This document shows, in pieces, positions 11,612-22,939 of a stretch of DNA of 64,000 nt. The DNA lies in NCBI GenBank assembly GCA_903813345.2, contig CAIIXF020000004.1:12608196-12672195 (forward strand), read 5' to 3'. Both the position numbers and the translations under genes were made by a program. How positions within the stretch are numbered: position 1 is the stretch's first letter; each line of letters opens with the position of its first letter. The notes below the pieces were generated by a model. That model was not told where the DNA came from. It did no database searches and was given only the letters and a program-made list of their open reading frames with translations. This stretch comes from Owenia fusiformis. Its lineage: Eukaryota > Annelida > Polychaeta > Sabellida > Oweniidae.

Positions 11612-11989
11612 TACCCTGCGTGCAGAGTCTAGTTAAACTACACTCTGCCTAGTAGAGACCATATTACAGTTTAATAGCCCCGCTCCCACGGCGGGTACCG
11701 GTGACAGTTTGGGTAATAAATCACTTTTGACCTATGCGCTGACCTTTCTTCCACTAATCAGCGAGCTTGAAGAAACATACACCAAATGTGTTCTAATTAA
11801 ATATGCGCATGTCATTGGTCAATTCCAGGCTCGACGATGACGTCAGAAGGAATGACCATATATAGAACGTCGGTCAATAATGGCCGACGAACACTGATTG
11901 GCGCGGTGAGTTCACAGGTTTATTTTAGTTTGAAAGAGTGAAGACGAAGCTCTCTTTTAAGAAGTGAAGTCAAACGAATGCAAAGGGTA
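11612..11989 (+). mobile_element. TACCCT...AGGGTA promoter-like MITE, copy 1, 9-bp TSD
   Basis: Begins TACCCTGCGTGCAGAG and ends AATGCAAAGGGTA, with the exact 9-bp direct repeat caaaacgag on both sides (11603-11611 and 11990-11998). The inside carries CCAAT-type boxes, gatgacgtcag (full CRE TGACGTCA), a TATATAGAA box, and gcgcGGTGAGT which looks like a splice donor. 9-bp duplications are typical of Mutator-like elements; the superfamily is inference. 378 bp, non-coding. Confidence 0.85.
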
Positions 11990-12420
11990 CAAAACGAGTG
12001 AAAATTGAGAAATTGTACCTTACCTTCACTCTTAATTATTCAGACAAGACACTCTTCCATTTCCATTAGCATTGCTTCATTAAAGGGGCAATATTACACA
12101 GAATCCAAGAAATGAGTCAAAACTAAAGCAAGAGAAAACTAATATCAATTTAACACATACTTTTTAAGTGATATCACCTATTTATTTAACTGACACATAC
12201 CTGGTGTCAATGGGACTATTAAGATAACTTCATGCAGACTGTTAAGGTAGGCATTGATTGCACATAAACTTGGTATTCAAGCTTACATGTAAAAGGTTGA
12301 AGGCAGATTCTTCAATCTACTGGGGGTTACCTTAAGGTAGGCGCAGTTTAACAAATGTTAGTCTTGGTTTGCACATGATGTCAATATACAAGCATATTTT
12401 ATTTATATAGTCTGCGTTAA

Positions 12421-12575
12421 TAGGGGGGAGGGGGTTCGATGGGTTCTAATCCCAAAAATATTTTCAAAATCATGCAGTTTTTCACCCTTCTGAGCACTTT
12501 TTAATTGATTTTGGCCATTTTTGGACCAAAATTGTCACGAGTGAACCCCCTTGGCAAATCCTGGCTATGGGCCTG
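12421..12575 (+). mobile_element. CAGGCCCGTAGCC-family MITE, left-truncated
   Basis: The right end ggcaaatcctggctatgggcctg and internal 'attttcaaaatcatgcagtttttcacc' are present; the left terminus is lost near a poly-G tract. Confidence 0.75.
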
Positions 12576-12579
12576 TGTG

Positions 12580-13765
12580 CATTATCAGAAAATTATGTCA
12601 AGTTAATAATCATCAGTTTTATCACCCTCTTATTATGACATCATAATTTCCATAGTAACGACATTAGATTAAAGAGACTTCATAGCCTCTGGAAATGTAC
12701 TCTTAGATTTCCAGTCCTACCTTAACCAGACTTCAACCCCTGCCATATACCAAATAGTCAACTCAAATTTAGTCTATGAAGCTCTGATTTTTTAAACATA
12801 TTAGATAATTCAGAATGAGTTCAAGGTCTGTATTTGTTATCCGATACATAACTTATCTTTACTGACAAAACATTCACATAGCCTATCTTTGAGAAAACTC
12901 GTGCCAAGTTCAACATTATTCAACAACTTAGATATAGTTTCACTACAAACCAGCTTGTACAAAACTATCTTACATATAAAGAGGAATAAAACATTTCTTA
13001 AAGCCTTATCCAAAGGTAAATTTGTTAAAGCCCTATTGAAAGCTACGTAGAATTCTCAGAGCTTTATCTAAAGGTACATTTCTTAAAGCTCCATTTAAAG
13101 TGATATAACATTTCTTCAAGTCCTAATTGATCACGACAACATTTCTTTCTTGCCGTTGAAGAATACAAGGATTTTTTCGTTTATTTTGACGTTTATTTTG
13201 CCATTATAAGGTTAAAAAGTCTTAATTGTCATCTGGTAATTTTGCTACTAGACAATTAACCCATAGAGACCACTTACCCTTAGATTCAGAATTTGAGTAC
13301 TAGTATAGAAAGCTCTTTTTAAATCAGAAAAATTTTAAAAGGGTAAATATAGGTGTTGGCCCTATCAGAACAGTTGTTGCAGTGTTAGGTTACTTCAATG
13401 TTAAAAACTTGGCAAGATACTAAAATTGTTGAACTTGACACTGTACTGCAAACTATCAAACAATGCAGCACACAAACACAGTTGTTATGATTTATAAGGA
13501 GATCATGTTGAATTATCAAAACAGTAAAGAGAATTTTGTTTTAGATTTGGGAGGGAGAGGGTTAGAGTTATTTTTGACAATCAGAAATGTTGATTTCACA
13601 TAATTTTGGTATGTGAGGGTACATGTAAACAAAATAATGAAATTAACAACTTTTAACAATATTGGACATGCCCCCCCCCCACCTGAATTGTATTTACAAT
13701 GTATCAACAAAAGCTAATTTAAAGAAAATAGATGGGGAAAGGCAGTTTTCAGTAGATTTTACAAA
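12580..13765. other. No recognisable gene
   Basis: AT-rich. A local triple of 'catttcttaaagc...tt.atc.aaggta' occurs near 12990-13110 (diverged ~60-bp tandem). Nothing coding is supported. Confidence 0.45.
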
Positions 13766-13768
13766 GGG

Positions 13769-13926
13769 TAGGGGTCACTTTTTAAAAAATTCTAGGTTTT
13801 TTTACTTTTGACAATTTTGGTCCAAAAACGGCCAAAATCACACAAAAAGTGTTAAGAATGGTGAAAAAAATGCATGATTTTGAATGAATTTTTCGAACCC
13901 ATCGAACCCCCTTGGCTACGGGCCTG
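13769..13926 (-). mobile_element. CAGGCCCGTAGCC-family MITE, partial
   Basis: Right terminus cttggctacgggcctg at 13911-13926; inside, 'tttgacaattttggtccaaaa' and 'gaatttttcgaaccc' match the family. The left terminus is not identifiable. Confidence 0.7.
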
Positions 13927-13934
13927 ACAGGGCT

Positions 13935-14513
13935 GTTGATGTGTAATATGTATAATTTCACATGTTTCCATGTTTTGGGCATCATGATAAACCATGTCAT
14001 CTCAAATCTTCTCAGCCCTGAGATGCCATGATATAATGAGCTTGATTTGGCGATCCAGGAGAGCCCAAAATTGAGGATTTTTGAGATCTTTCATCCCATC
14101 TCATATTTCATCTAATTGGGGTCATAAAACTTGTGTAACTGTGCCTGTTGTAAAATCTGCTGTTAAATACAATGCCTATTATGTAATATATTGACATTAA
14201 GGTAGATGATTACATGATAACAATCACACTTATTGACAGTTATAACTCTTCCCATCTGATGTGCTCAGATCACAGAATATGCCTCATAATATCAGAGCAT
14301 GTTTCAGGTGAAACAGAAAGATGCTATGAGTATCAGAATGTGTTTTGGGGTTTTCCTTGATAACAGACCTATCTATGTATAATTTCACAGTTTTCCATGT
14401 TTTGGGGTTTTCCTTGATAACAAGGCTATCTATGTATAATTTCACAGTTTTCCATGTTTTGGGCTATTCCTTGATAACAGGCCTATCTATGTATGATTTC
14501 ACAGTTTTCCATG
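13935..14513 (+). repeat. 57-bp tandem repeat, split by a MITE
   Basis: The unit 'ttttggggttttccttgataa...tatctatgtataatttcacagttttccatg' is repeated with a period of exactly 57 bp at 14343, 14400 and 14457. A diverged partial unit (tatgtataatttcacatgtttccatgttttggg) lies just left of 13980. The MITE at 13980-14340 therefore inserted into the array. Because 57 is a multiple of 3 an open frame crosses it, but this is a by-product. Confidence 0.8.
13980..14340 (+). mobile_element. CATCATGATAAACC MITE, long form, 9-bp TSD
   Basis: Begins CATCATGATAAACCATGTCATC and ends GCTATGAGTATCAGAATG, imperfect inverted repeats of about 20 bp. The exact 9-bp direct repeat tgttttggg lies on both sides (13971-13979, 14341-14349). 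The 361-bp body is non-coding. Short forms of the same family are at 16070-16152 and 24548-24627. Confidence 0.8.
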
Positions 14514-15000
14514 TTTTCACACATTATTCAATGCATTATAAACACAGCAGAGATTATGAAATCTCTGAATGTGTGAATGCATCTTACAAGTGCTTATCAA
14601 AGCAAATAGAACAACAGACCACTAATGTTCTAATTTATATACAAACTCAATGCACTGGCTGAACTGTCATAAACAAACTACAAACAAGGCCAGGGGACAG
14701 TTTCATACAAAAATTTATGTGCAAATGTTACTCGGTCAGACCTAAGTACATGTATTCTCGAAATGATGTTAGTAAGGCTAAAAGGCTACCATACGATCAA
14801 ATCTTTAAATAACTACGATTTCACCTATTTAACTAAGAAATCCCCAAAATATCCTTTCATAGGTTGATTTAATACTTTGAACTTACTGCCACCTAATATA
14901 CATGTTACAGGGTTGGTTTTTCTTTTGCCCTGCTAGTTCCGTTTTGATTCCATTAAAAGAGAGTTTCATTTACATATACTAGGCTTCCATACTCAAAATA

Positions 15001-15386
15001 CCCACAAACCAGAGATTGGCAGTAAGGTACCACAAACCAGAGATTGGCAGTAAGGTACCACAAACCAGAGATTGGCAGTAAGGAACCATGAACCAGAGAT
15101 TGGCAGTAAGGTACCAAAAACCAGAGATTGGCAGTAAGGTACCAAAAACCAGAGATTGGCAGTAAGGTACCACAAACCAGAGATTGGCAGTAAGGTACCA
15201 CAAACCAGAGATAGGCAGTAAGGTACCAAAAACCAGAGATTGGCAGTAAGGTACCACAAACCAGAGATTGGCAGTAAGGTACCACAAACCAGAGATTGGC
15301 AGTAAGGTACCACAAACCAGAGATTGGCAGTAAGGTACCACAAACCAGAGATTGGCAGTAAGGTACCACAAACCAGAGATTAGCAG
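15001..15386. repeat. 28-bp tandem repeat, ~14 copies
   Basis: The unit 'caaaccagagattggcagtaaggtacca' is repeated with few substitutions (cac/caa variants, one 'ggaaccatg' variant). Because 28 is not a multiple of 3 and the unit lacks minus-strand stops, all three minus frames read the same peptide in rotation, giving three overlapping spurious open frames. Confidence 0.95.
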
Positions 15387-15410
15387 GATCATTTAAGCCA
15401 TATTTGTTTC

Positions 15411-15505
15411 AATCTGATACTCATAGCATCTTTCTGTTTCACCTGGAACATAAATGGCATCTTAGGGCTGGGAAGAAATGAGATGTCATGGTTTATCATG
15501 GTGTC
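15411..15505 (-). mobile_element. CATCATGATAAACC MITE, reverse copy, diverged
   Basis: Reads tctgatactcatagcatctttctgtttcacct ... gagatgtcatggtttatcatgg, the reverse of the family at 13980. The 9-bp duplication is no longer recognisable. With the forward copy at 13980 it encloses both tandem arrays. Confidence 0.65.
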
Positions 15506-16069
15506 AAAGTCAAATCTTTGCATAGGATATTTATTTTTCTAACCCAAACTTCTGATTTCCTGTTTTGGTCAGTGTATATAATGACCACTGTGAATGACCG
15601 CTGTAGACTAAACAAATCTGACTATTTCTAGCTAAACTTCATCATTAATCTTCAGCTATATATAAATCTCCTAACATATGCTTCCTCTATTCGCCTCAAT
15701 TAGATTTTTTCCAAAGCAAAATTCTCACTTTTTGACCAAAATTGGTAAAAATATGCCAATTTTCCCTAACATATATGATGTGAATAGGTTTTCACTTATG
15801 CTATAAGTTTATCTGTTATACGAAGAGTCCAAGGCAAAATTGACTACTCTTTCACAGGGTAAAGAAGTATTTGAACTATTTTGTAAGATGAACATTTATC
15901 AATGGCCTTCCCCTATATTTGCACAGGATGAATCATATACTGAAGTATTGGAGTACCAACAATATGGGAAGGTACAATGGCATTCCTGATATTCCCCACA
16001 TAATTAAGTCTAATATCTGAACCCCCCCCCCCCATTACTTGATCCCTCCCTGCATAGTAAGAATGGGAC

Positions 16070-16152
16070 CATCATGATAAACCATGACATCTCAAATCTT
16101 CTCAGCCCTGAGATTCGGGGTGAAACAGAAAGATGCTATGAGTATCAGAATG
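16070..16152 (+). mobile_element. CATCATGATAAACC MITE, 83-bp short form, 9-bp TSD
   Basis: CATCATGATAAACCATGACATC at the left and GATGCTATGAGTATCAGAATG at the right, flanked by the exact 9-bp repeat gaatgggac (16061-16069, 16153-16161). The interior between the inverted repeats is only about 40 bp, so this is near the minimum size for a mobile unit. Confidence 0.85.
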
Positions 16153-16280
16153 GAATGGGACTACCTATCTTTAATTTCCATATTCTGAAGGTTTCACTGA
16201 AAATTAATTTGGTAATTGAGTATGCATGTATAGTCTTGTTTGACAGAGAAGGAGCCATATGAGAGATCAAACTCCTCTGT

Positions 16281-16345
16281 CATTCTGATACTCATATAGC
16301 ATCTTTCTGTTTCACCTGAAACATCTCAGGGCTGAGAAGAAATGA
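16281..16345 (-). mobile_element. CATCATGATAAACC MITE, partial reverse copy
   Basis: 'cattctgatactcatatagcatctttctgtttcacc...catctcagggctgagaagaaatg' matches the reverse family consensus, and the second terminus is missing. It lies 130 bp from the forward copy at 16070. Confidence 0.6.
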
Positions 16346-16476
16346 AATATGAAAGTACCAAGATCCATACTGTAAAATCAGTGTATTCCTTCAGTCATAT
16401 GAGAAAGATTGATGGATCAAGATGACCAAGATCAAACACATTGGAAAGTGTAGAATGAATGGAGAGTGAGTGACAG

Positions 16477-16724
16477 CATAGGCGTAGCCAGGGGGAGGTG
16501 TGCGATGGGTGCGATCGCGACCAATGAAAAAAGAGCTTTAAAATACCTTTTATTTGAAGCTTCTAGCTCAATTTTTAAGGAAGTTGCATTAATTTTTGTA
16601 AAATCCAAGATAAATCTTAATTTTTTGGCTTGTTTATGCCACAATCGCACCCCACCCCCCTGACTGAAAACCGAAATATTTTTGGCAATCGCACCCCACT
16701 GACTGAAAGCTGGCTATGCCCCTG
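16477..16724 (+). mobile_element. CATAGGCGTAGCC variant MITE, 5-bp TSD
   Basis: Begins CATAGGCGTAGCCAGG and ends CTGGCTATGCCCCTG, flanked by the exact 5-bp repeat gacag (16472-16476, 16725-16729). The ends match the CAGGCCCGTAGCC family but the interior is different ('gatgggtgcgatcgcgacc', 'gcaccccac'), so this is a sister subfamily. 248 bp. Confidence 0.8.
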
Positions 16725-16729
16725 GACAG

Positions 16730-19054
16730 TATAGCATATTCTTCTAACATTCTGGTTCATCACATCTTTCTTTTGCACCTAGCAGTGAAATTGATAGAAG
16801 GCTGTAATCTCTCACAATGAACCATCAAGGTAAGATCCATATGGTATATGCCTCCATCAATCAACCAAACAACCAATCAATCAAATAAACAAACAACCTT
16901 GAACTTTACTGAGGTTTAGACAGCACCAACACTCGAAAAAAGTATATCAGATGTATAAACATGCCCCATAATACAAAATCCTTACATGTTTACACGATTT
17001 CCAATTATGTAACTTACTTGTATAACCTGAAGGCCACGAAATTCTATTTATACTTCATTCCATTTTCTAATTCTCCAGATATTTATAACTCAGTATACTC
17101 TGCCCAGAAGTTCAACATATACCAAGGCAAACCTATTACGTCCACTAATAATACATTTCCAATCTATGATAAGTAATTATTGGAATTCTAAAGAAAGTCT
17201 TCAATTTTGTCTATATTTGGACGTCTGGTGCATCTTACCAGTCTGTCTTCAGACTGAGATTAAGAACAGTTTCCAATATTAATGCACAGAATCTGGTAAT
17301 CCGTATCCTTTAATAAGTCTAAATATTTTTTTAGTTGATATCACTCAATCCTCTCAATCCTGAATAGATTTCTATTTAGTATGTTGCATCAAGAAATCTT
17401 CTAATTTTCATCAGTGTGTATAATTGTTGCATCATGTCTCCTCATGATAATTCAAAATCCTTAAGATCCAAGTGTTCTCAATACCAGACAAATATATCCA
17501 CAACACTTTTTGGCGATTTCCTCGTTAATGTTACACGAACCACCAGTCAGTTTACCAAACGATAAGTCGAATTCAGATATATCAAATCTGTGTATCCATT
17601 TCATTGGCTCGCATTTTTGGAGATCTCAGATTAATGAAGAATTATACAGTGCAAGACGTATGAATGATTGCTCACTTATTGGTCCCAAGTGGGTTCCATT
17701 TCCAGACAGTTCTCTGTACTGAACTAAGTTATCTTGGTGTTGTTGAACCCTTGAGCTCATATATGCTGGCTAGCCCTTACAAAATAGTCTAATGCAAAAT
17801 ATGCCTGCTTATATATGCTGGGTTACCCTTACAGAAAAGTCTATAGAGGATGGACCCTCCAGTCCTGAAAAATACTTGGACCCTCACAAAATATTCCACT
17901 GCTAGCATAACCTTACAGAATATTCCAATACAAAATACTCAGTGCTGCTATTCTTGAACCCTTACAAAATACCATTGTTTCTTAACCTGTGAAAATACAC
18001 CACAATATTAACTGTGATAATTTCCTGACAGAGGCACTTATGTAAGGGGAGGGAAGACTCTAGAAATTAAACATTATTGAAAAATAGTTAAATTATTTTG
18101 AAGGTTATGAAACAATGAAAGGTTATGAAAGGTTTAAAGGTTATGAAAGGATGCAATGCCAAACTATCAAAAACTATCTTGATGAGCCAGGGTATGGTGG
18201 CTAATGGCAGTGGGGGCAGGGCTACTAAACTCATGGGGGAAGCCAGAGGGTACGATCACCCCTACCTCAAAAATTCTCCAACTTATTCAGAGGTTAGTTT
18301 AGAATTAAATTGTGTGCTAAGGGTACTCTTTCAAAGATGGTAGCGGCTGTTCCTTTAATCCACATTGGATAATTCCTCGGTCACATTTGATCTAGAGAAA
18401 CTGTCAAACGGCAGTAGCCTCCAAAAATCGAGAGAAATATACAGCATAAAATTTAGGGATAAGCAGTGTGATGTAGATTTTCTATATCGATTTTGTCAAT
18501 CTATAGCCACAGTAGAGCAAATGTGTAAAGCAGCTTAGAACAAGGAAGCATCAGATAATCCCTTCAATGCACTCTAGTGACATTTCATGTATTATCACAC
18601 ATAGAGATTATCTCTAATTTAGCTGGATTATCAGCATATTGAAGATAGACCTAGGAATGAAATGTCACAAAATATGACTGAATATAATTAATTCAACTTG
18701 TGTGAACATTTTTTATTGAATGGCCAAAAATGCATGAATAAGATGTTTACCAATTGTCAAAATCTAGCTGTTTAATAACAAATTAGACAGAGGCTCAGAA
18801 CTGATGAAAAGTTTTAAACATGGGAATGTTTACTACCTCTAAGATAAAATCAGCCCTAAATAATAATTTCAATTTCATTTGTTGTACAAAACTAAAAACC
18901 GATTAAAATACATAATTTTCTCACATTTATTCAATGTTGTTCTTATTGGCAGCATTTTATTTTCAGTTTGTTTTCAGAATCAAGAAGGTCACCATGGAAA
19001 CCAATATTAACCCTGCCCTGGTTTAAGTTATAGTTTGTTTACTTCCTAAATAGA
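16730..19054. other. No recognisable gene
   Basis: AT-rich. A frame at 17528-17722 (plus) has tolerable codon variety but no known domain and no splice context; I do not call it a gene. Short 'cccttacaaaata' repeats occur at 17775-17975. Confidence 0.4.
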
Positions 19055-19063
19055 TAACTGGAC

Positions 19064-19442
19064 TACCCTGCGTGCAGAGTCTAGTTAAACTACACTCTGC
19101 CTAGTAGAGACCATATTACAGTTTAGTAGCCCCGCCCCCACGACGGGTACCGGTGACAGTTTGGGTAATAAATCACTTTTGACCTACGTGCTGACCTTTC
19201 TTCCACCAATCAGCGACGGTTTGAAGAAACATACGCCAAATGCGTTCTAATAAAATATGCGCATGTCATTGGTCAATTCCGGGCTCAACGATGACGTCAA
19301 AAGGAATGACCATATATAGAACGTCGGTCAAATTTGGCCGAGAACACTGATTGGCGCGGTGAGTTCACAGGTTTATTTTAGTTTGAAAGAGTGAAGACGA
19401 AGCTCTCTTTTAAGAAGTGAAGTCAAACGAATGCAAAGGGTA
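19064..19442 (+). mobile_element. TACCCT...AGGGTA promoter-like MITE, copy 2, 9-bp TSD
   Basis: Same termini as copy 1; exact 9-bp duplication taactggac (19055-19063, 19443-19451). The CRE TGACGTCA is at about 19292-19299, with a TATATA about 12 bases downstream and the gcgcGGTGAGT donor-like word near 19354-19364. 379 bp. Very similar to copy 1, implying recent activity. Confidence 0.88.
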
Positions 19443-19478
19443 TAACTGGACCAGGATGGCATGGTTATGAAAGTACAA

Positions 19479-19675
19479 TCAGGGGTCCAGTGCATCCTTG
19501 CTGCAAGGGTATTTTACAAGTGAATTTAGGCATAAATGAAGTCCTTTGAAGAAGGATGGTCCAGTGCTCAAATACTGAAATTCTGAACATCACAATCAGG
19601 GGTCCAGTGCTCAAATACTGAAATTCTGAACATCACAATCAGGGGTCCAGTGCTTAAAATACTGAAATTCTGAAT
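19479..19675 (+). repeat. 43-bp tandem repeat, ~3 copies, plus diverged unit
   Basis: 'caatcaggggtccagtgctc...aaatactgaaattctgaacat' is repeated in tandem. The first part (19505-19560) instead contains 'catccttgctgcaagggta...aagaaggatg', a hairpin-like motif also found at 28366-28475 and 44090-44165. Confidence 0.75.
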
Positions 19676-20109
19676 GTCTGTCTATAACAGGGTTCCTAGG
19701 AAGAACTTCTTAAGTTTTAAGAAAATCTGATTAACAAGCTCAATTTTGATTGACCTAATATGAATTAGTAAGGCTAGATCAAAGGATTCTCTGTGTATTA
19801 AGATAAAGTGACGATGTTCTCCTTTAAATATACTGAATCAGATCATTATAAAGGGTAGCCCTCCCCCTACCTCAATCTAAACTCAATTCTACTTTTTTCT
19901 AATAATTTTGCTTCTTTAAAAGAGAACTTCATGTACAATACCAGAACAACGGCAACGCCAAAGCGTAGCGAATCCCATCGAACAGAAATGGCTGGCATTT
20001 TTACAAACGAAGCCCAAATATCATAAAACAACACACCAGAAAGGCCACCATTTTCAAAATGGTTGCTCACTAGCCAAGTTGTCATCAGAAGAAATAATAT
20101 GCTTTTAAG

Positions 20110-20872
20110 TACCCACCTCTAAAATTTTTGAAAAATCTCACACGTACTTGTAAAATAACACACATAAAAATGGTGGCCATTTTTCAAAATGGCCGACTAC
20201 TCCCTAAAGTTTTATTAGACAATGTGCCATGCTTAAAGTATTCACATATCAAATATGAACAAAATCGCTCCACTACTTTTCGAGTTAAAGTAAAATACGT
20301 TAAAATGGCAGCCATTTTTCAAAATTGTTTTCAAAATGGCCGCCTTCTACCAAAAGTGTCATAGGACAGTGTGCCATGCTTATAGTATTCACATACCAAA
20401 TATGAACAAAATCGCTCCACTACATTTCGAGTTATAGTAAAATACGTTAAAATGGTGGCCATTTTTCAAAATGGCCGCCTTCTACCAAAAGCGTCTTTGG
20501 ACAGTGTGCAATGCTTATAGTATTCACATACCAAATATGAACAAAATCGCTCCACTACTTTTTGAGTTACAGCAAAAATCGTAAAATGACGAGTAAAGGC
20601 CGCCATTTTTCAAGATGGCTGCCATGTGCTTCTTTAATATCTACATTTGAAGCATTATTAATGTCCTTTATAATTTTTTTACATTTAAAACATATTGCTA
20701 TTACAGTTTTACATATTGCACCTAAATTACTGTAAAATCGTCACTAAAATGGCCGCCATTTTGTAATGAGCGGCCATTTTGAAAATCGGCTTTCGAGCAG
20801 AACTTCTACTCCTATAGGGTATATGTGTACAAAATATGAACAAAATCGGGCCAACGGTATTTGAGTTATTGC
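20110..20872 (+). repeat. Tandem ~135-150-bp repeat rich in ATGGC(C/G)GCCAT palindromes
   Basis: Three to four degenerate units share 'gcttatagtattcacataccaaatatgaacaaaatcgctccactac'. Each unit contains one or two blocks of the type aaaatggnggccattttt or caaaatggccgcc. At least eight AANATGGC(G/C)GC-like words, similar to the YY1 consensus, are present in about 650 bp. No coding function; it probably forms the body of a dispersed element ending at the adjoining microsatellite. Confidence 0.8.
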
Positions 20873-20873
20873 C

Positions 20874-20958
20874 CGGACGGACGGACGGACAGACAGACGG
20901 ACGGACGGACGGACGGACGTACGGACGTACGTACGTACGGACGGACGGACGGACGGAG
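20874..20958 (+). repeat. (ACGG)n microsatellite with CAGA and TACG variants
   Basis: About 21 tetramers of acgg with a few gacaga and cgtac interruptions, followed by 'ttccctatatccctccgaacttcgttcgatgggataa'. The latter resembles a conserved 3' end of a dispersed repeat; the class is not determined. Confidence 0.9.
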
Positions 20959-21106
20959 GCGTTCCCTATATCCCTCCGAACTTCGTTCGATGGGATAATA
21001 ATTAGTCTTGCTTTTTAAGACCTGGACCCCCTCCCCCTATCTATTTTACACCAGTTGTTGTTGAAGTAGATAAGGGGTATCCATAGTCAAGCAAGGCTAC
21101 AATATA

Positions 21107-21301
21107 CAGACCCGTAGCCAGGATTTGACAAGGGGGGTTCAGTTTTCAAAAATTTCCAAGGGGGTTCATATTTGACAATTTCGGCCCAAACATGGCTAAA
21201 ATCACTTGAGAAGTGCTCAAAATGGTGAAAAAACTGCTTGATTTTGGAAGAATTTTTGGCCAGGGGGGCGTGGGTTCGCCCGAACCCTGGCTACAGGCCT
21301 G
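21107..21301 (-). mobile_element. CAGGCCCGTAGCC-family MITE, intact, 5-bp TSD
   Basis: CAGACCCGTAGCCAGG ... CCTGGCTACAGGCCTG, flanked by the exact 5-bp repeat atata (21102-21106, 21302-21306). The interior is in the opposite orientation to the copy at 3393. Confidence 0.85.
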
Positions 21302-21427
21302 ATATAATACTCAGCTCTGACATCCAGGGTATAGTATGGGCAAAGTTATTCTGAACATTCCAAAAGGTTCAAAGCAATTAACAGATTTAAGATGAGATAC
21401 ACCTTTCTGAGTTGTAACCCTCTCCTA

Positions 21428-21600
21428 TAATTTCTCCAAGATCATGCTTATTCCACTCTATTCCTCTCTAAAATATAAATGAAATATCTCAATTTTGGCA
21501 TCTCTGTACAATTAAGAGCTTTGACAGCATCTCCATTTCTTGAATTTTTTCAGACTTCTCTCTTTCCACTCTATTTCACATTTCAAAACATGAATAGCTT
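21428..21600 (+). repeat. Dispersed ~160-bp repeat (TTGAATGAA/CATTTCAAAACATGA type), diverged copy
   Basis: Shares 'ctctaaaatataaatgaa...ttctctctttccactctatttcacatttcaaaacatgaat' with copies at 23334, 36307, 38740, 39940, 42735 and 43065. No clear inverted repeats or target duplications; nature unresolved. Confidence 0.5.
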
Positions 21601-21965
21601 AACATTGACTTCTCAGAAATTATCTTGGTTTAGACTTCCTCGTTCCAAGGTATATGATGTAAACATTGAGCGACCAATCAGATTACTCTTATTCTAAAAC
21701 GTAAATAATCAAAGATCCGGGAAGGCATGAGATAATGGTCTTTATTTGTTTGTGGAACTTCAGAATACTAAAGTACAAAAGTATTATTTTGTCTTCATTG
21801 CTGTGATTTGGTACCAAACTTTTGACTCTTCTTGACTTTCTGTTTTCAAATGAGCAATATTGGAAAAGAAACTGATGGAAGGTTGTGATTTCCCACAATT
21901 GGCTATATAGATCTTTGTAGTCACATTAAACTTTTGTATCACCCATCCACTCTCTTGCTAATGCT

Positions 21966-22093
21966 GTAGTCACATTTCCTCCTACCTTCAATACTTGTGT
22001 CCAGCCGATGAGTATTTTGTTCAAAACTGAATGCAATTTTGAACAAAATACTCATCCGCCAGGCAACAGTACTGAAAATCAGAGCAAATGTGA
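21966..22093. repeat. Palindromic element, copy 2
   Basis: agtcacatttcctcc ... gagcaaatgtgacc with the central hairpin gagtattttgttcaaaa / ttttgaacaaaatactc, matching 9284-9411. Outer arms are imperfect. Confidence 0.65.
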
Positions 22094-22619
22094 CCATGGC
22101 ATACGGGTATGATTAATGAGGATGAGAGCTTGAAGAGGATACATAATGGAGTTTTTTTTAGAGAATTGAAATCATACGATTAGAAAGGGTACAGTAGTAT
22201 CAGACTGAAATATATTGAGTAATAACTACATGTTAAAAATAGAGTAGATCTTACATAAGAGCCAATGGGGAAAACCAGTCTATCCAGAGAAAATACAACA
22301 TCTAACTTGCCAAGGATTTTTGGAGGCTAACATCAAAGTGTTGAAAACTGAACAAAGCCGTATACTTTTACTTAACTCAGACTTGACAGGAGATCAAAGA
22401 AAAATATACAACAACAAATGTTGTAACAAATGACATAACAAGAAAGAACCTATATTTTACATACTGCATTATCTCAGCTACAAATACATTCATCATTTTA
22501 GAAAAATCTATACTATGCATGTGAGAGATCACGGCCTCCTATATCAGTGCCTTCCAGTGGAAGGTAAATTCTTTGCAAAGCAGAGATGGTCTGAATATCA
22601 TAATGTATATGATATAGCA

Positions 22620-22887
22620 GGCCAGTAGCCAGGGAGGGGGATCGGAGAATTCAGGAGATCTGACCAGGGAGGGGGGTTGGAGGATTCAGGAGATCTGACC
22701 AGGGAGGGGGGGTCGGAGAATTCAGGAGATCTGACCAGGGAGGGGGGGGGGGTCGGAAGATTCAGGAGATCTGACCAGGGAGGGGGGTTGGAGGATTCAG
22801 GAGATCTGACCAGGGAGGGGGGTCGGAGGATTCAGGAGATCTGACCAGGGAGGGGGGGGGGGGTCGGAGGATTCAGGAGATCTGACT
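22620..22887 (+). repeat. G-rich ~38-44-bp tandem repeat, 7 copies
   Basis: The unit 'gaccagggaggggggtcggaggattcaggagatct' is repeated seven times with variable G-run lengths (6 to 11). The left edge 'caggccagtagccagggag' matches the terminus of the CAGGCCCGTAGCC family, so the array may have grown from a MITE end. Confidence 0.85.
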
Positions 22888-22939
22888 ACATTTTCCAATC
22901 TGATAGGCTATGACTTAGCCATTTAAAAAAGAAATTTGA

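Noticed and set aside
14953-15392. Three overlapping minus-strand open frames of 116-138 codons
   Set aside because: They are rotations of one 28-bp tandem repeat without stops; not independent proteins.
17510-17722. Possible exon with MLHEPPVSLPNDK
   Set aside because: No flanking splice sites that I could defend and no recognised domain; left uncalled.
20836-21018. Frame with repeated TDGR/TYGR peptides
   Set aside because: Translation of the (ACGG)n microsatellite.
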